DNA of 56,611 nucleotides from DUOA01 sp012839095 (GCA_050951505.1 JBMNJE010000004.1:1-56611), one strand, 5' to 3'; counted from the first letter of the stretch, positions 9,967 through 19,687 are shown. Notes: generated from the sequence alone by a model not told the origin. A program made the numbers and translations.

Positions 9967-10863
9967 ATGCCTACAACAAAAAGTCTTAGAATCGGAACAC
10001 TGGTCAATGGCAGAGATGCTGTCAAGATAATCCCGCAAATTATCCCCTATGGTTTTGAATCCTTCAGTATAACCTTCTGGCAGACAACAGGTGGCATCGA
10101 TCTGCCTGAAACTGCCAAACGTATAAGGGAAATCATTGAAGAACATGATATTATCATTTCTACTCTGTCCATTTTCGGTAATGCTCTGACAGGTGAGGGC
10201 AGCAATGCCGATACCCTGGCCAGCTGGGAAAGGTTAATCGATAATGCCCATTATTTCGGCACTGACCTGGTTACTGGGTTTACAGGACGGCTGGTTGACC
10301 GCCCTATACCGGAATCAATGCCCAGGTTCAAAGAAGTATACGGTGAACTGGCAAAAAGAGCTGCTGACAAAGGTGTAAAGCTTGCTTTTGAAAACTGCAG
10401 TATGGGTGGAAACTGGCACAGAGGTGACTGGAACATAGCCCACAACCCTACCGCCTGGGAGCTCATGTTTAATGAACTGCCCATGGACAACGTCGGGCTG
10501 CAATGGGAACCCTGCCATCAAATGTTGTCTTTGATAGATCCGATTCCACAGCTGAGGAAATGGGTTGGAAAGATATTTAATGTACATGGTAAGGACGCTA
10601 CAATAGCCTGGGACATTATCAGGGAATATGGAATTGGCGGTCCAAAACAGTTTGTATGGGACAGAACTCCGGGATTTGGCGACTCCGACTGGACGAATAT
10701 AATATCCATTCTGAGGGCCGGCGGCTATACGGGGACCATAGACATCGAAGGCTATCATGACCCGGTTTATAAGGATGAACTGGAATTTACAGGCCAGGTA
10801 CGCGCCCTGAATTATTTGAAGGAATGCCGCGGCGGTGAATATGTAAACAATCCGGTTCTTTAA
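9967..10863 (+). CDS. Sugar phosphate isomerase/epimerase family TIM-barrel protein
   Basis: This 298-residue protein has the AP-endonuclease-2-like TIM barrel (PF01261). Likely metal ligands lie in LAFENCSMGG, GLQWEPCHQ, NVHGKDA and TIDIEGYHDP. The family includes xylose-isomerase-like epimerases, 2-keto-myo-inositol dehydratases and 3-keto-glycoside-processing enzymes. An in-frame TTG at 9946 exists, but the ggaaaggaag ribosome-binding site favours the ATG at 9967. The Gfo/Idh/MocA oxidoreductase later in the locus is a frequent partner of this family. Substrate unknown. Confidence 0.85.
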   Translation: MPTTKSLRIGTLVNGRDAVKIIPQIIPYGFESFSITFWQTTGGIDLPETAKRIREIIEEHDIIISTLSIFGNALTGEGSNADTLASWERLIDNAHYFGTDLVTGFTGRLVDRPIPESMPRFKEVYGELAKRAADKGVKLAFENCSMGGNWHRGDWNIAHNPTAWELMFNELPMDNVGLQWEPCHQMLSLIDPIPQLRKWVGKIFNVHGKDATIAWDIIREYGIGGPKQFVWDRTPGFGDSDWTNIISILRAGGYTGTIDIEGYHDPVYKDELEFTGQVRALNYLKECRGGEYVNNPVL

Positions 10864-10871
10864 TTATTAAC

Positions 10872-10882
10872 ATTATCATTAT
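10872..10882 (+). repeat. Target-site duplication, left copy
   Basis: The 11 bases ATTATCATTAT here are repeated exactly at 12693-12703, directly outside the two ends of the insertion sequence. They mark a transposition event. The boundary could be read as 12 bases because the next base also agrees. Confidence 0.85.
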
Positions 10883-12692
10883 TAGGTAATTGCGAAACTC
10901 TTGATGTAAAAGAGGACCAAGTTACCAAATTATAGTAGAGTTGCGGACACAGGCGCAACAGTGAACATTGAAAATTGAATAACGACAAACAAAAGTTGTG
11001 GAAAACTATCCTGGTTCTAAATGAGTGCAGCAGAAATAAACCCGCATCAGAAAGCAAATACGGCAGGTGAAAGACTGAAAAAAAGAAGCTCTTATGCTGA
11101 AATCAAAGGTTTGAGGCTTCGTATATATTTGTGCTGGTGTATGCTATCAGCAAGAAGCACAGTAACAAGTTGAGTGATACCGGCTAAGTACAAATCAGCT
11201 TCCGTGGTAAGAGCGTTTCTTGTTTTTCGGCCAGCTACGCAGAAACTGTTTTTGAAGTGGTTGATGGATTTCTCGACAGTCACACGTATTTTGTAGGTAT
11301 CATCCCATTCCTCAGTTCCTCGCACAGTTCCGGGGAAAGTACGAAGATTTTTTTCAGGGTAGACATAGAACATACGCCCACAAGGGGAATCGGTACAAGG
11401 GCTTTCGCAGGAAGTGCGACGTCTGTGCTTACCATCCTCGCATTTTACCCAAGACATCATAGGACAGACAAACTTGAGGGTAGGCATACCACAGCGAAGA
11501 TGAGAGTTGCTAGTTTCGGGTTTCATTGGAAGAGTAGGATCATTTGGGCAACAAGGCACTCCATCTTCATTAATCGGGCAATCTGGAAATTTTAGCTCAC
11601 TCCTGGAATTAAGCGGTATAAATGCTTTGCTAAAACCAAGCCCATCCTCTCCAAGTAGTTCCTTGTAAATATCTATGGAATCAAAAGCGGAATCACCGAG
11701 AAAAACGGATGGCTTTATCAGGGGATGTTTTTCAAAGAAATCCTGTAGAGTCGGCAGAAGAGCTTTAGAATCCGCTAACGATTTATCTTCATCCGGAGAA
11801 TCATCTTTCTTGGAAACTTGAATTTCGGGATGCTCAAGGTAGAAGTTTTCATCATAAAAACTAATATCTCGAACAATACCGAGTCCGTTTGTAATCATGC
11901 CGAATTTATAGGAATAGCAGAAGTGACCATTGATATACATTTGCTTTATGGCAGGGTCAGTATCGGCGTGGGTTGGCATCAAGCCATAAGCTGCTTTATA
12001 TGGATCATAAGAGTCATCGAGCCCTTTTACGACTTTCCATGTCTTCAACCTTTTAATTAAAGCGTTGATGAACTTTGGATTATTTTCCGTAACATACGTT
12101 TCAATACCAGAGGTGTCGAAGACGGTCATGGATGCAAGCTTGCTGTCTATATCTTGACAGATTGGCTCGGTAAGGTCGACAAGGTTGTCAAACATAGCTT
12201 TGAGGTCATCTTTAAAATCCTGTTTAAATCGAGTGAACTTTGATGCATCTGGAACCTTATGAAAACCACAGAATTCGCGTAGTTCACGTGAATATGTGAG
12301 GAATAGAATCAGTAGTCTGTCGGTTTGGATGCTAAAAATTCGCTGGATAATGAGAGCAAGAATAAATCCGCTAAGAAGGTATTCACGAGGTCTCCCAATG
12401 TGCTTGTTGAAATGCATTCTAAAACTCAATGGGATAAGTGCATCAATGTCAAGGTGTTCTTCCAACATAGAAAGAAATTTGGGTTTGTCGTTATCAAAGG
12501 ATTCGAGGCAGTCTGTGTAAACATCATTGAGTGATTGCTGTTTCGATTTTATCATTAGTTTGTAACTCCTTACTTATTTGTTATTTTATAACTTGTTAAC
12601 TATATTATACCACAAATAAGTGAGGAGTTATATAAAAACCTCCCCTTGGAAACGCTGAGTTTTAGCGGTTTATGGGGTTTAGCAATTAACTA
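10883..12692 (-). mobile_element. Insertion sequence, IS4-like DDE type, 1810 bp
   Basis: The ends are imperfect inverted repeats: 10883-10900 matches the reverse complement of 12675-12692 at 15 of 18 positions. They are flanked by an exact 11-bp direct repeat. One transposase gene fills the element on the minus strand. Duplications of about 9-13 bp fit IS4-type elements; the exact IS family was not checked. The element sits between the isomerase and the GH39-like gene. Removing it with one duplication would leave those genes only about 50 bases apart. Confidence 0.9.
11092..12555 (-). CDS. DDE transposase of the insertion sequence
   Basis: The 487-residue transposase has a DUF772-like N-terminal DNA-binding region (VPDASKFTRFKQDF) and catalytic acids in VFDTSGIETY and FLGDSAFDS. 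The final glutamate lies in a Y-x2-R-x3-E-x6-K signature (YKIRVTVEKSINHFK), characteristic of IS4-type enzymes. A cysteine-rich insertion (residues about 330-400) probably binds zinc. The frame is intact, so the element may still be mobile. The gene runs opposite to the host operon and has its own aaggagtt ribosome-binding site. Confidence 0.92.
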   Translation of the reverse strand: MIKSKQQSLNDVYTDCLESFDNDKPKFLSMLEEHLDIDALIPLSFRMHFNKHIGRPREYLLSGFILALIIQRIFSIQTDRLLILFLTYSRELREFCGFHKVPDASKFTRFKQDFKDDLKAMFDNLVDLTEPICQDIDSKLASMTVFDTSGIETYVTENNPKFINALIKRLKTWKVVKGLDDSYDPYKAAYGLMPTHADTDPAIKQMYINGHFCYSYKFGMITNGLGIVRDISFYDENFYLEHPEIQVSKKDDSPDEDKSLADSKALLPTLQDFFEKHPLIKPSVFLGDSAFDSIDIYKELLGEDGLGFSKAFIPLNSRSELKFPDCPINEDGVPCCPNDPTLPMKPETSNSHLRCGMPTLKFVCPMMSWVKCEDGKHRRRTSCESPCTDSPCGRMFYVYPEKNLRTFPGTVRGTEEWDDTYKIRVTVEKSINHFKNSFCVAGRKTRNALTTEADLYLAGITQLVTVLLADSIHQHKYIRSLKPLISA

Positions 12693-12703
12693 ATTATCAT
12701 TAT
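12693..12703 (+). repeat. Target-site duplication, right copy
   Basis: Exact copy of the 11 bases at 10872-10882. It lies about 20 bases upstream of the GH39-like start codon, just ahead of its ribosome-binding site. Confidence 0.85.
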
Positions 12704-12724
12704 TGATGAAAGGAAATTTTAAAA

Positions 12725-14038
12725 ATGGTAAAAGTCGACTTCAGCAGGAAAGCCGGGAAGATTAAACCTCTTCATGGGATCAACAACGGCCCCCTGTCGT
12801 CAGAATGTGTAACCGATACATCAAAGTACTACAAAGAAATAGGTATTCCTTTTGTACGCCTTCATGACACGGATTGGCCTTCCTTTAAATTGGTTGATAT
12901 ACCCAAGATATTTCCTGATTTTGATGCCGATCCGGAAGATCCGAACAATTACAGGTTTGAGCAGACCGATCAGACCATTGAGGCAATCGTCAGGACCGGG
13001 GCAAAGGTCTTATACCGGCTGGGAACATCCATTGAACATACGAAGGTTAAACGGTTTGCTGTACCTCCCAAGGATTTTGTTCAATGGGCAAAAATCTGCA
13101 TCGGGGTAATCAGGCATTACAACGAAGGCTGGGCAGATGGTTATCACTTCAACATAAAACACTGGGAAATATGGAATGAGCCTGAGAACAGTGACCAGAT
13201 GTTTGCCGGCGGAACAGCAGAGGATTACTACAATCTATATGTTACCTCCACAAAAATGATTAGAGAATATGACGCTACTCTGAAATTAGGAGGCTATGCT
13301 GCCGGATACCTGCCGGATGCAGGGCCCGATGATCATTATTTCAGTAATTTCCTGCGCCGTGTCAAAGAGGAGAATGCCCCGCTGGATTTCTTTTCATGGC
13401 ATATTTACACCAGCGATATTAAGGCAATCGAACGCAGGGCCGATTATGTGAAGCGGGAATTGGACAAGTACGGCTTTGGTGACATAGAGATCTATCTTGA
13501 TGAATGGAATTATTTTGATGCTGACTGGGTCGAGTTTCTTTCCCCGGATGGAGAGTACCTGCGCAGAAGTGTTTTTGAGAAGGTAAGAAGCCAGCTGGGT
13601 GCTGCTTTTACGACGGCAGCAATTGTCAGGATGCAAACCCTTCCGGTAGACATTGCCTTCTATTATGACGGGCAGCCAAGACTGGACTGGTGTGGATTAT
13701 TTGATTTTTACGGCTGTCCCGGAAAGACATTCCATGCAATGAAGGCTTTCGGCCTGCTTTATAAGGACGGGAACTCAGTTTGGTCGGTTTCCGAAACAGA
13801 CGATATATATTGCCTGGCAACTGAAAACTATGTACTGCTTGTTAACTATGGAGCAGAAGCCGGACATTATATGGTCGATCTGAATAATATCAGGGGCGGC
13901 AAAGTTGAAACCTATATACTTGATGAGTGTAATGATCTGGAGCTGACAAGAACGGAATACTTCGAAGGCTACCGCCTGACTCAGAGGGTATACCTAAGTG
14001 AAAACTCTGTTGCACTGCTGAAGATATCTGATTTATAG
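12725..14038 (+). CDS. GH39-like glycosidase
   Basis: This 437-residue protein resembles family GH39 (beta-xylosidases, alpha-L-iduronidases). A retaining acid/base glutamate is seen in IWNEPEN (Glu152) and a likely nucleophile in IYLDEWNYF (Glu260), in the spacing expected of a clan GH-A TIM barrel. The C-terminal 100 residues form a beta-sandwich. There is no signal peptide, so it is cytoplasmic and probably acts on imported oligosaccharides. The insertion sequence ends 32 bases upstream, so expression now depends on read-through or on a promoter near the element end. The substrate cannot be fixed from sequence. Confidence 0.85.
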   Translation: MVKVDFSRKAGKIKPLHGINNGPLSSECVTDTSKYYKEIGIPFVRLHDTDWPSFKLVDIPKIFPDFDADPEDPNNYRFEQTDQTIEAIVRTGAKVLYRLGTSIEHTKVKRFAVPPKDFVQWAKICIGVIRHYNEGWADGYHFNIKHWEIWNEPENSDQMFAGGTAEDYYNLYVTSTKMIREYDATLKLGGYAAGYLPDAGPDDHYFSNFLRRVKEENAPLDFFSWHIYTSDIKAIERRADYVKRELDKYGFGDIEIYLDEWNYFDADWVEFLSPDGEYLRRSVFEKVRSQLGAAFTTAAIVRMQTLPVDIAFYYDGQPRLDWCGLFDFYGCPGKTFHAMKAFGLLYKDGNSVWSVSETDDIYCLATENYVLLVNYGAEAGHYMVDLNNIRGGKVETYILDECNDLELTRTEYFEGYRLTQRVYLSENSVALLKISDL

Positions 14039-14105
14039 GGCATAATTCAGAAGCAATATCTCTGCTTCGACAGAATCTGCCGTTTAACTTTTGAGGAGGC
14101 TTATT

Positions 14106-14699
14106 ATGAGTAATCCTAAGAGAGTGTTATTTATAGGCAACAGCATTACACGCCATGAGCCTGCACCCGATATAGGCTGGTATGGCTCATGGGGCATGGC
14201 GGCCAGCTGTGAAAAAAATGATTATGCACATGTTATTATCAGCAAATTTGAAGAGGCGGGCCTTCCCATAGAATATAAGATTAAGAATATAGCTGATTTT
14301 GAAAGGGCTTTTTGGGAATATGACCTGAATAATTATAAAGAGTTAAGGGATTTTGAGGCTGATATCATAATAATGCGGATTACCGAGAATGTAAGCGAGG
14401 AAGAAGCAGCCAGCAGGGGATTCGGCAAGTATTATGAAGAGCTTATTAATTACCTGAATTTGTCCGGAAATGCGCAGGTAATCTGCTCCAACGGATTTGG
14501 TGAGCATGAGGTTGTAAACAGGCAGATAAAAGAAGTTGCGGATAAGTACAACTATCCTTTAGCTGATTTATCCCAGCTCTGGTATGATGACTCCAACAAG
14601 GCATTGAACGAGTTTGAGCATGAAGGTGTAAGGAGCCATCCTTCAGACACGGGTATGAGAAGAATTGCTGAAATTATTTTCAGACACATAGTAATCTAA
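14106..14699 (+). CDS. SGNH/GDSL hydrolase
   Basis: The 197-residue protein begins with the block I motif FIGNSITRH and ends with VRSHPSDTGMRRIAE, holding the Asp/His pair of the catalytic triad (in the family, DxxH near the C terminus). A block with ICSNGFGEHEV sits between. Such enzymes deacetylate or de-esterify glycans. An in-frame TTG at 14091 is less likely than the ATG at 14106, which has a gaggagg ribosome-binding site. It is the second esterase-type enzyme in this locus, suggesting an acylated substrate. Confidence 0.82.
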   Translation: MSNPKRVLFIGNSITRHEPAPDIGWYGSWGMAASCEKNDYAHVIISKFEEAGLPIEYKIKNIADFERAFWEYDLNNYKELRDFEADIIIMRITENVSEEEAASRGFGKYYEELINYLNLSGNAQVICSNGFGEHEVVNRQIKEVADKYNYPLADLSQLWYDDSNKALNEFEHEGVRSHPSDTGMRRIAEIIFRHIVI

Positions 14700-14704
14700 C
14701 TGAT

Positions 14705-14733
14705 TTTCTGGCAGGCTTAAAGCCTGCCAGAAA
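14705..14733 (+). promoter_or_regulatory. Intercistronic hairpin
   Basis: A nearly loopless inverted repeat (about 12-14 bp, TTCTGGCAGGCTT and its complement) lies between the SGNH hydrolase and dehydrogenase genes. No T-run follows it, so it is more likely an RNA-stability or attenuation hairpin than a full terminator. Confidence 0.5.
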
Positions 14734-14766
14734 CAGCTTAAGCTGTGAGAGAGGAGGAATATGGTT

Positions 14767-15783
14767 ATGAAGGTTCTTGCAGCCGTATCTCCGAACAAAA
14801 TTACCTTTCAGGAAAGAGAAATGCCCGCGGCCGGTGAAGGGCAGATTGTTATTAAAGTTGAAGCTGTAGGGGTTTGTCAGACAGATCTGGATGTACTGGA
14901 AGGAAAAAGAAGGGAAAAGGACTGGCAGCCTCCGAGAGTCCTGGGCCATGAGATAAGCGGCGTTGTTTATGAAACAGGCAAGGGTGTGAAAAACGTAAAG
15001 ACAGGCCAGTCCATAGTTGTAAATCCGGTAATGTCCTGCGGAGAATGCTTTTACTGCAAAAAGGGCATATTGGGCTGCGTCAACGGACGGCTTATTGGCG
15101 GAAGCACAGACGGCGGAATGCAGGAATACCTGTGCATTCCGGCTGAGAATGCCGTTCCCGTTCCTGACAGCATATCCAAAGAAGCGGCGGCAATAATTGA
15201 ACCATTTGCATGCGTGCTGACTGCCTTTCGTAAGGTAACAATATCACCCGGTGATACCGTAGTCATAGCAGGACCGGGCATCGGAGGCTTGTGCTTTACT
15301 CAACTTTCGAAGAACTGTGGAGCAAAGGTTATCCTTATTGGAACAAGGGATGAAAGGCTTGAGCTGGGGAAAAAGCTTGGTGCTGATGTAACCGTCAACA
15401 TAAGAAAGGAAAATGCACTGGATATTGTCCTGAATGAAACCAATGGGTTTGGTGCAGATGTCTTCTTTGAGGCCTCCGGGAATGGCAGTGTTATAGATGA
15501 AGCAATGGATATGACCCGGGGTTCCGGCAGTATAGTAGCTTATGGAATACCTTTCGGCCTTATAGACTTTGACCTTCAAAAGCTAATACTAAAAGATCAG
15601 GCACTTATATCGGGTGCAGGGCCCTGGCAGACTTTTGATGAAGCGGTTAAACTTTTGGAAGAGGGTAAGGTTGTATTAAACGATTTTGTCACTCATGTAC
15701 ATAAGATGGATGAGATTGAAGAGGTAATAAAAATGGTAAAAGAGCGGCAGCCAAAGCTGATGAAGGCTGTGCTTAAATGGTAG
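14767..15783 (+). CDS. Zinc-dependent medium-chain dehydrogenase/reductase
   Basis: This MDR enzyme (about 338 residues) has catalytic zinc ligands in GVCQTDLD and LGHEISG, the four-cysteine structural zinc lobe CGECFYCKKGILGC, and an NAD(P)-binding Rossmann region (VVIAGPGIGG). It resembles L-threonine, sorbitol or galactitol dehydrogenases and probably oxidises a sugar or polyol hydroxyl. ATGs occur at 14761 and 14767; the spacing from gaggagga favours 14767. It lies directly before the M81 gene with a 13-base gap. Confidence 0.88.
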   Translation: MKVLAAVSPNKITFQEREMPAAGEGQIVIKVEAVGVCQTDLDVLEGKRREKDWQPPRVLGHEISGVVYETGKGVKNVKTGQSIVVNPVMSCGECFYCKKGILGCVNGRLIGGSTDGGMQEYLCIPAENAVPVPDSISKEAAAIIEPFACVLTAFRKVTISPGDTVVIAGPGIGGLCFTQLSKNCGAKVILIGTRDERLELGKKLGADVTVNIRKENALDIVLNETNGFGADVFFEASGNGSVIDEAMDMTRGSGSIVAYGIPFGLIDFDLQKLILKDQALISGAGPWQTFDEAVKLLEEGKVVLNDFVTHVHKMDEIEEVIKMVKERQPKLMKAVLKW

Positions 15784-15796
15784 CGGGGAGCTGGGC

Positions 15797-17292
15797 ATGA
15801 GATTTTTATTGGCGCAGTTTCAGCAGGAGAGTAATTCTTTTTCCCCGGTCAGCGGCACCATGAGTATGTTTGAAAACAACTGCCTGATGACGGGAGAAGA
15901 GATATTGCCTTATTTTGCCGGCACCCGGACAGAGATGGGAGGCTTCATCAAGGCCTTAAGGGAAATAAATGCTGAAATAATACCCTCTGTGGCAGCATCC
16001 TCAGTAAGCTGCGGGCCTGTAAATGACCAGGTTTGCGAATATGTTTTATCAAGAATAGCTGAGGACATTGACAGGGCAGGCAGTGTTGACTGTTTACTCT
16101 TATGCCTGCATGGTGCAATGCTGCTGGAAAGCCAGTGGGATGGAACAGGCTGGTTCCTGGAGAGATTAAGGCAAGGCTTGAAGCCCGGCACTCTTATCGC
16201 CTGTACCTTGGATTTTCATGCCAATCTTACGGAAAAGACTCTGCGAAACTCAGATATTTTAGTTGGATATAAAACTTATCCTCACATTGATCTGGTTGAA
16301 ACCGGGTATAAGGCTGCCCGGATTGCTGTCAGAACTCTTCGTGGTGAATGCAAACCGGTGATGAAGATGCACAAGCTGCCTATGATTCTGAATTCCGAAG
16401 CTTCACAAACAGACAGCTACCCCATGAATGTCATGATAAAGCATGCAAATGAAGTAGAGGAGCGGGAAGATGTAATTTCAGCTTCTGTATTCCAGGTTCA
16501 GCCTTGGCTGAATGTGAAGGATACCGGCTGCTCCTGCCTGGTTATAACCGATGATTCTGAGGATAAAGCTGAAGACTATAGTTCAGAGCTTGCCGGGCAT
16601 TTCTGGAGCTGCGGCATGAATTCAGGTTCGAACTTACACCTGTCTCATATGCAATTCAGAAAGCAATTGAAAATAAAAATTCCTTTCCCGTCATTTTTGC
16701 AGATTCTGCCGATGGTACGGGTTCCGGTTCACCTGGGGACAGTACTGCAATATTAAGTGAGCTCCTGGCAGGTAACAGGATGCTGAAAACCTATTTATCG
16801 GTAGTTGATCCGGAGACTGTAGTGGCAGCCATCGAAACCGGGATTGGCAATACAGGCAGTTTTCTAATAGGCGGAAAAATTGACAGGATACACGGAAAGC
16901 CGGTTTGGGTTACAGGAAAGGTTAAGACTCTGAGCGATGGGGTATTTGTGCTGAAAGGCCCCCAGTCCACCGGAAAGATATGCGACATGGGGAGAACCGC
17001 AGTTATACAGGCAGGTGAAATATACATTGTAGTGATGGAGAACAGCGTGAACAACTGGGATCCGGCATTATACAGATCTTTAGGTTTGGAACCGATGGAT
17101 GCACGTATTGTTGTGGTAAAATCACCTGCGGCTTTCAGGGCTGCATATGCAGACATATCACAGGAAGCCTGTATTGTCGATACGCCAGGGGCAAGCAGTG
17201 CCAATCTCAGCAGCCTGCCCTTTGATAAGGTAACCAGGCCTATGTATCCATTTGATGATTTTGATTATGAGGTAAAACCACAGACTTTGTAA
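15797..17292 (+). pseudogene. M81 family metallopeptidase (MlrC-like), frameshifted
   Basis: The family (PF07364 N-terminal, PF07171 C-terminal) is named after MlrC, which cleaves linearised microcystin; most members have unknown substrates. The N-terminal part reads from 15797 with metal-site motifs CLHGAML and TLDFHANL. At about 16604-16606 homology jumps to another frame: reading GAG from 16606 restores ELRHEF, then FADSADGTGSGSPGDS, continuing to the stop at 17292. Loss of one G in a short G-run (TGGGAG to TGGAG) explains it. The frame-0 remnant ends at 16756. This may be a real inactivation or a sequencing error; everything else in the gene looks intact. Confidence 0.85.
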
Positions 17293-17325
17293 TATTAAAA
17301 GATAAATAATCAGAGGTGATGAAAA

Positions 17326-18648
17326 TTGGCAAAAACACTAGAGGCACAGTTTGAACTGGCTAAGAAATCAATGCCCGGAGGGGTAAATTCATCTACAAGA
17401 CTCAACCGTGCCATCGGCCTGCCCTTCTATGCTGCCGAAGGTAAAGGATCTCATGTTAAGAGCATTGAAGGGAAAGATTATATTGATATGTGCTGCGCTC
17501 ATGGGGCGGGGCTTTTGGGACAGGCACACCCGGCAATTGATGAGGCTCTTCAAAAGGCAACGTCAATGGGTTACCTGAACTCTTTTGAAACAGAATATCA
17601 TGAAGAGCTTGCAGCCAAGGTGTGCAATGCCATTCCCTGTGCAGACAAGGTGCGTTTTTGTTCATCCGGCTCTGAGGCTACACTGCACCTGATAAGAGCC
17701 TGCCGTGCCTATACGGGAAAAAAGAAAATAATGAGGGTGGAAGGACATTTTCACGGATACCATGAGCTGATATATATAGGCGGCCAGCCGCCAAAAGACA
17801 AATTCCCGGATAACCGTGTCAGGCCATATATAGAGTCTCCCGGAATTCCTGACGAATTTGCTGACCTTATTATTCCCATCCCCTTTAATGATCCTTTTGC
17901 ACTTGAACAGGCTATAATAGAACACGGGCACGAGACTGCTGCTCTCATTATGGAACCGGTGAACTATAATACAGGCGGTATAAAACCGAAATCCGGATAC
18001 CTGGAGCTGGTCAGAAGCCTGACAGCTGAAGCAGGTATTGTACTTTTCTTTGATGAAATACAATCATCCTTTAAAAAATCATTGGGAGGTGCTCAGAAGG
18101 ATTTTGGTGTTGTTCCTGATGTGTGCACAATCGGTAAATCTCTCGGAGGAGGCCTCCCATTGTCAGCCTTCTGCGGGAAATCAGAAATAATGGACCTCTA
18201 TCAGCCTGTGGGCACTGTGCAGCACAGCGGTACTTTTAACGCTCATCTGGTTCCCATATTGGCTGGGCTGGCTTTTCTGAATGAAGCCGAGAAACCGTAC
18301 TTCTACCCCAGGCTGCAGGAACTGGAAAATCAATTCCATGACGGAATTAACCGCATAATTGAGGAACACGACCTTAATATGGTGGTGCCTCATCACGGGG
18401 CAAGATTCAATATCCTCCTTGGCAGAAGAACAGAAGCTGCCAGATATGAAGAGACCTTCTGCCACAACAGGGAAACCATGTTTAAGTTTATAAAGGGCTG
18501 CTTTGACAGAGGTGTATACTTTCATGATTACGGCGGCGGACCGTCTCATCATGGATACTCAATACAGCATACGGCAGAGGATATTGATAATGTGCTTCAG
18601 GTAATGGAAGAAGTGCTTGCAGACTTGAGAGAAGAAATTAACAGGTAA
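17326..18648 (+). CDS. Class III aminotransferase, glutamate-1-semialdehyde aminomutase-like
   Basis: The 440-residue PLP enzyme belongs to fold type I, class III. The PLP-binding lysine is in TIGKSLGGGLP (Lys271), with CSSGSEAT forming the phosphate cup and FDEIQSS the Asp that contacts the pyridine nitrogen. It resembles glutamate-1-semialdehyde 2,1-aminomutase, but no haem-synthesis genes are nearby. In a sugar locus it more likely transaminates a keto-sugar or amino-acid intermediate. The start is TTG at 17326 behind agaggtgat; a nearby ATG at 17319 is out of frame. Confidence 0.9.
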   Translation: MAKTLEAQFELAKKSMPGGVNSSTRLNRAIGLPFYAAEGKGSHVKSIEGKDYIDMCCAHGAGLLGQAHPAIDEALQKATSMGYLNSFETEYHEELAAKVCNAIPCADKVRFCSSGSEATLHLIRACRAYTGKKKIMRVEGHFHGYHELIYIGGQPPKDKFPDNRVRPYIESPGIPDEFADLIIPIPFNDPFALEQAIIEHGHETAALIMEPVNYNTGGIKPKSGYLELVRSLTAEAGIVLFFDEIQSSFKKSLGGAQKDFGVVPDVCTIGKSLGGGLPLSAFCGKSEIMDLYQPVGTVQHSGTFNAHLVPILAGLAFLNEAEKPYFYPRLQELENQFHDGINRIIEEHDLNMVVPHHGARFNILLGRRTEAARYEETFCHNRETMFKFIKGCFDRGVYFHDYGGGPSHHGYSIQHTAEDIDNVLQVMEEVLADLREEINR

Positions 18649-18682
18649 ACTTTAAATTTGATTAATAATGGGGGAGATACTA

Positions 18683-19687
18683 ATGAAAAAGTTCAAAGTT
18701 GCTGTAGTAGGATGCGGCTGGGCCGCAGGAGTCTGGGTGGATTATGCCCTGACGCGGGACGATGTTGATATCATGCTTTTGGTGGATATTAACATTGATG
18801 CCGCTGATCAAATGAAAAACAGTAAGAACCTATCCTGTGAAGTTGCCGGTAAACTGGACAAGGATATTATTGAGAGGCTGGGTATCAATTTAGTATTTGA
18901 TACTACTATACCGGATGCTCACTATGAGACTGTAACCACTGCTTTGAAAGCAGGCTGTGATGTGTTTGGTGAGAAACCCATGTCTTCCAGCCTTGAACAT
19001 GCCAGGAAGATGGTTGCTGTTGCTAAGGAAACAGGCCGTACTTACTCTATTATGCAGAACTACAGGTATAACAGGGGAATCCGTGCCTATAAAGAGCTGC
19101 TTTCGCCTGAAGTAATCGGAAATCTGGGTACTCTGCATGCAGATTTCTTTCTCAATCCCAATTTCAGCGGCTTCAGAGCGGAAATGGAAAGCCCATTGAT
19201 TCTGGATATGGCTATTCACTCTTTTGACGAGGCCCGTTTCTTATCCGGTGCTGACGCAGTAAGTGTTTACTGCCATGAGTATAATCCCAGCTGGTCACAT
19301 TACAAAGGCGATATTTCTGCGGTTGTTATCTTTGAGATGAGCAACGGTGCAGTGTTTTCCTATCACGGCTCATGGGCTGCGCCGGGATTTAACACCAGCT
19401 GGAACTGCAACTGGAGGGCAATAGGAAGCAATGGCACCGCACTTTGGGACGGCGGATTGGAAGCGAAGGCAGAAATACTAAGAAATGGTGAATTTGTTAA
19501 AGTTGAACCCGCTTTTACATGGGAATCCGAGCTGGAAAACCATCCTGCCTGCCTTGAGGCAATGTTTAAGGCACTGAAAGAGGGTTATGAGGCTGAAACA
19601 ATTTGCACAGACAACATCAAGAGCATTGAAATGGTTTTTGCAGCAATAGAAAGTTCCAGAACAGGCAAAAAGGTTTGGCTGAGATAG
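18683..19687 (+). CDS. Gfo/Idh/MocA family NAD(P)-dependent oxidoreductase
   Basis: The 334-residue protein has an N-terminal Rossmann fold (VAVVGCGWAAGVW) and the family EKP motif (GEKPMSSS), followed by the alpha/beta substrate domain with LDMAIHSFDEAR carrying likely catalytic residues. Members oxidise or reduce sugars, inositols and glycosides, often forming 3-keto intermediates. An ATG at 18668 is in frame, but the GGGGGAG ribosome-binding site lies inside that extension, so 18683 is the true start. It pairs functionally with the TIM-barrel isomerase upstream. Confidence 0.9.
   Translation: MKKFKVAVVGCGWAAGVWVDYALTRDDVDIMLLVDINIDAADQMKNSKNLSCEVAGKLDKDIIERLGINLVFDTTIPDAHYETVTTALKAGCDVFGEKPMSSSLEHARKMVAVAKETGRTYSIMQNYRYNRGIRAYKELLSPEVIGNLGTLHADFFLNPNFSGFRAEMESPLILDMAIHSFDEARFLSGADAVSVYCHEYNPSWSHYKGDISAVVIFEMSNGAVFSYHGSWAAPGFNTSWNCNWRAIGSNGTALWDGGLEAKAEILRNGEFVKVEPAFTWESELENHPACLEAMFKALKEGYEAETICTDNIKSIEMVFAAIESSRTGKKVWLR

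Noticed and set aside
16604..16780. Programmed frameshift in the M81 gene
   Set aside because: No slippery heptamer or downstream structure typical of programmed shifting is seen. A one-base loss is simpler.
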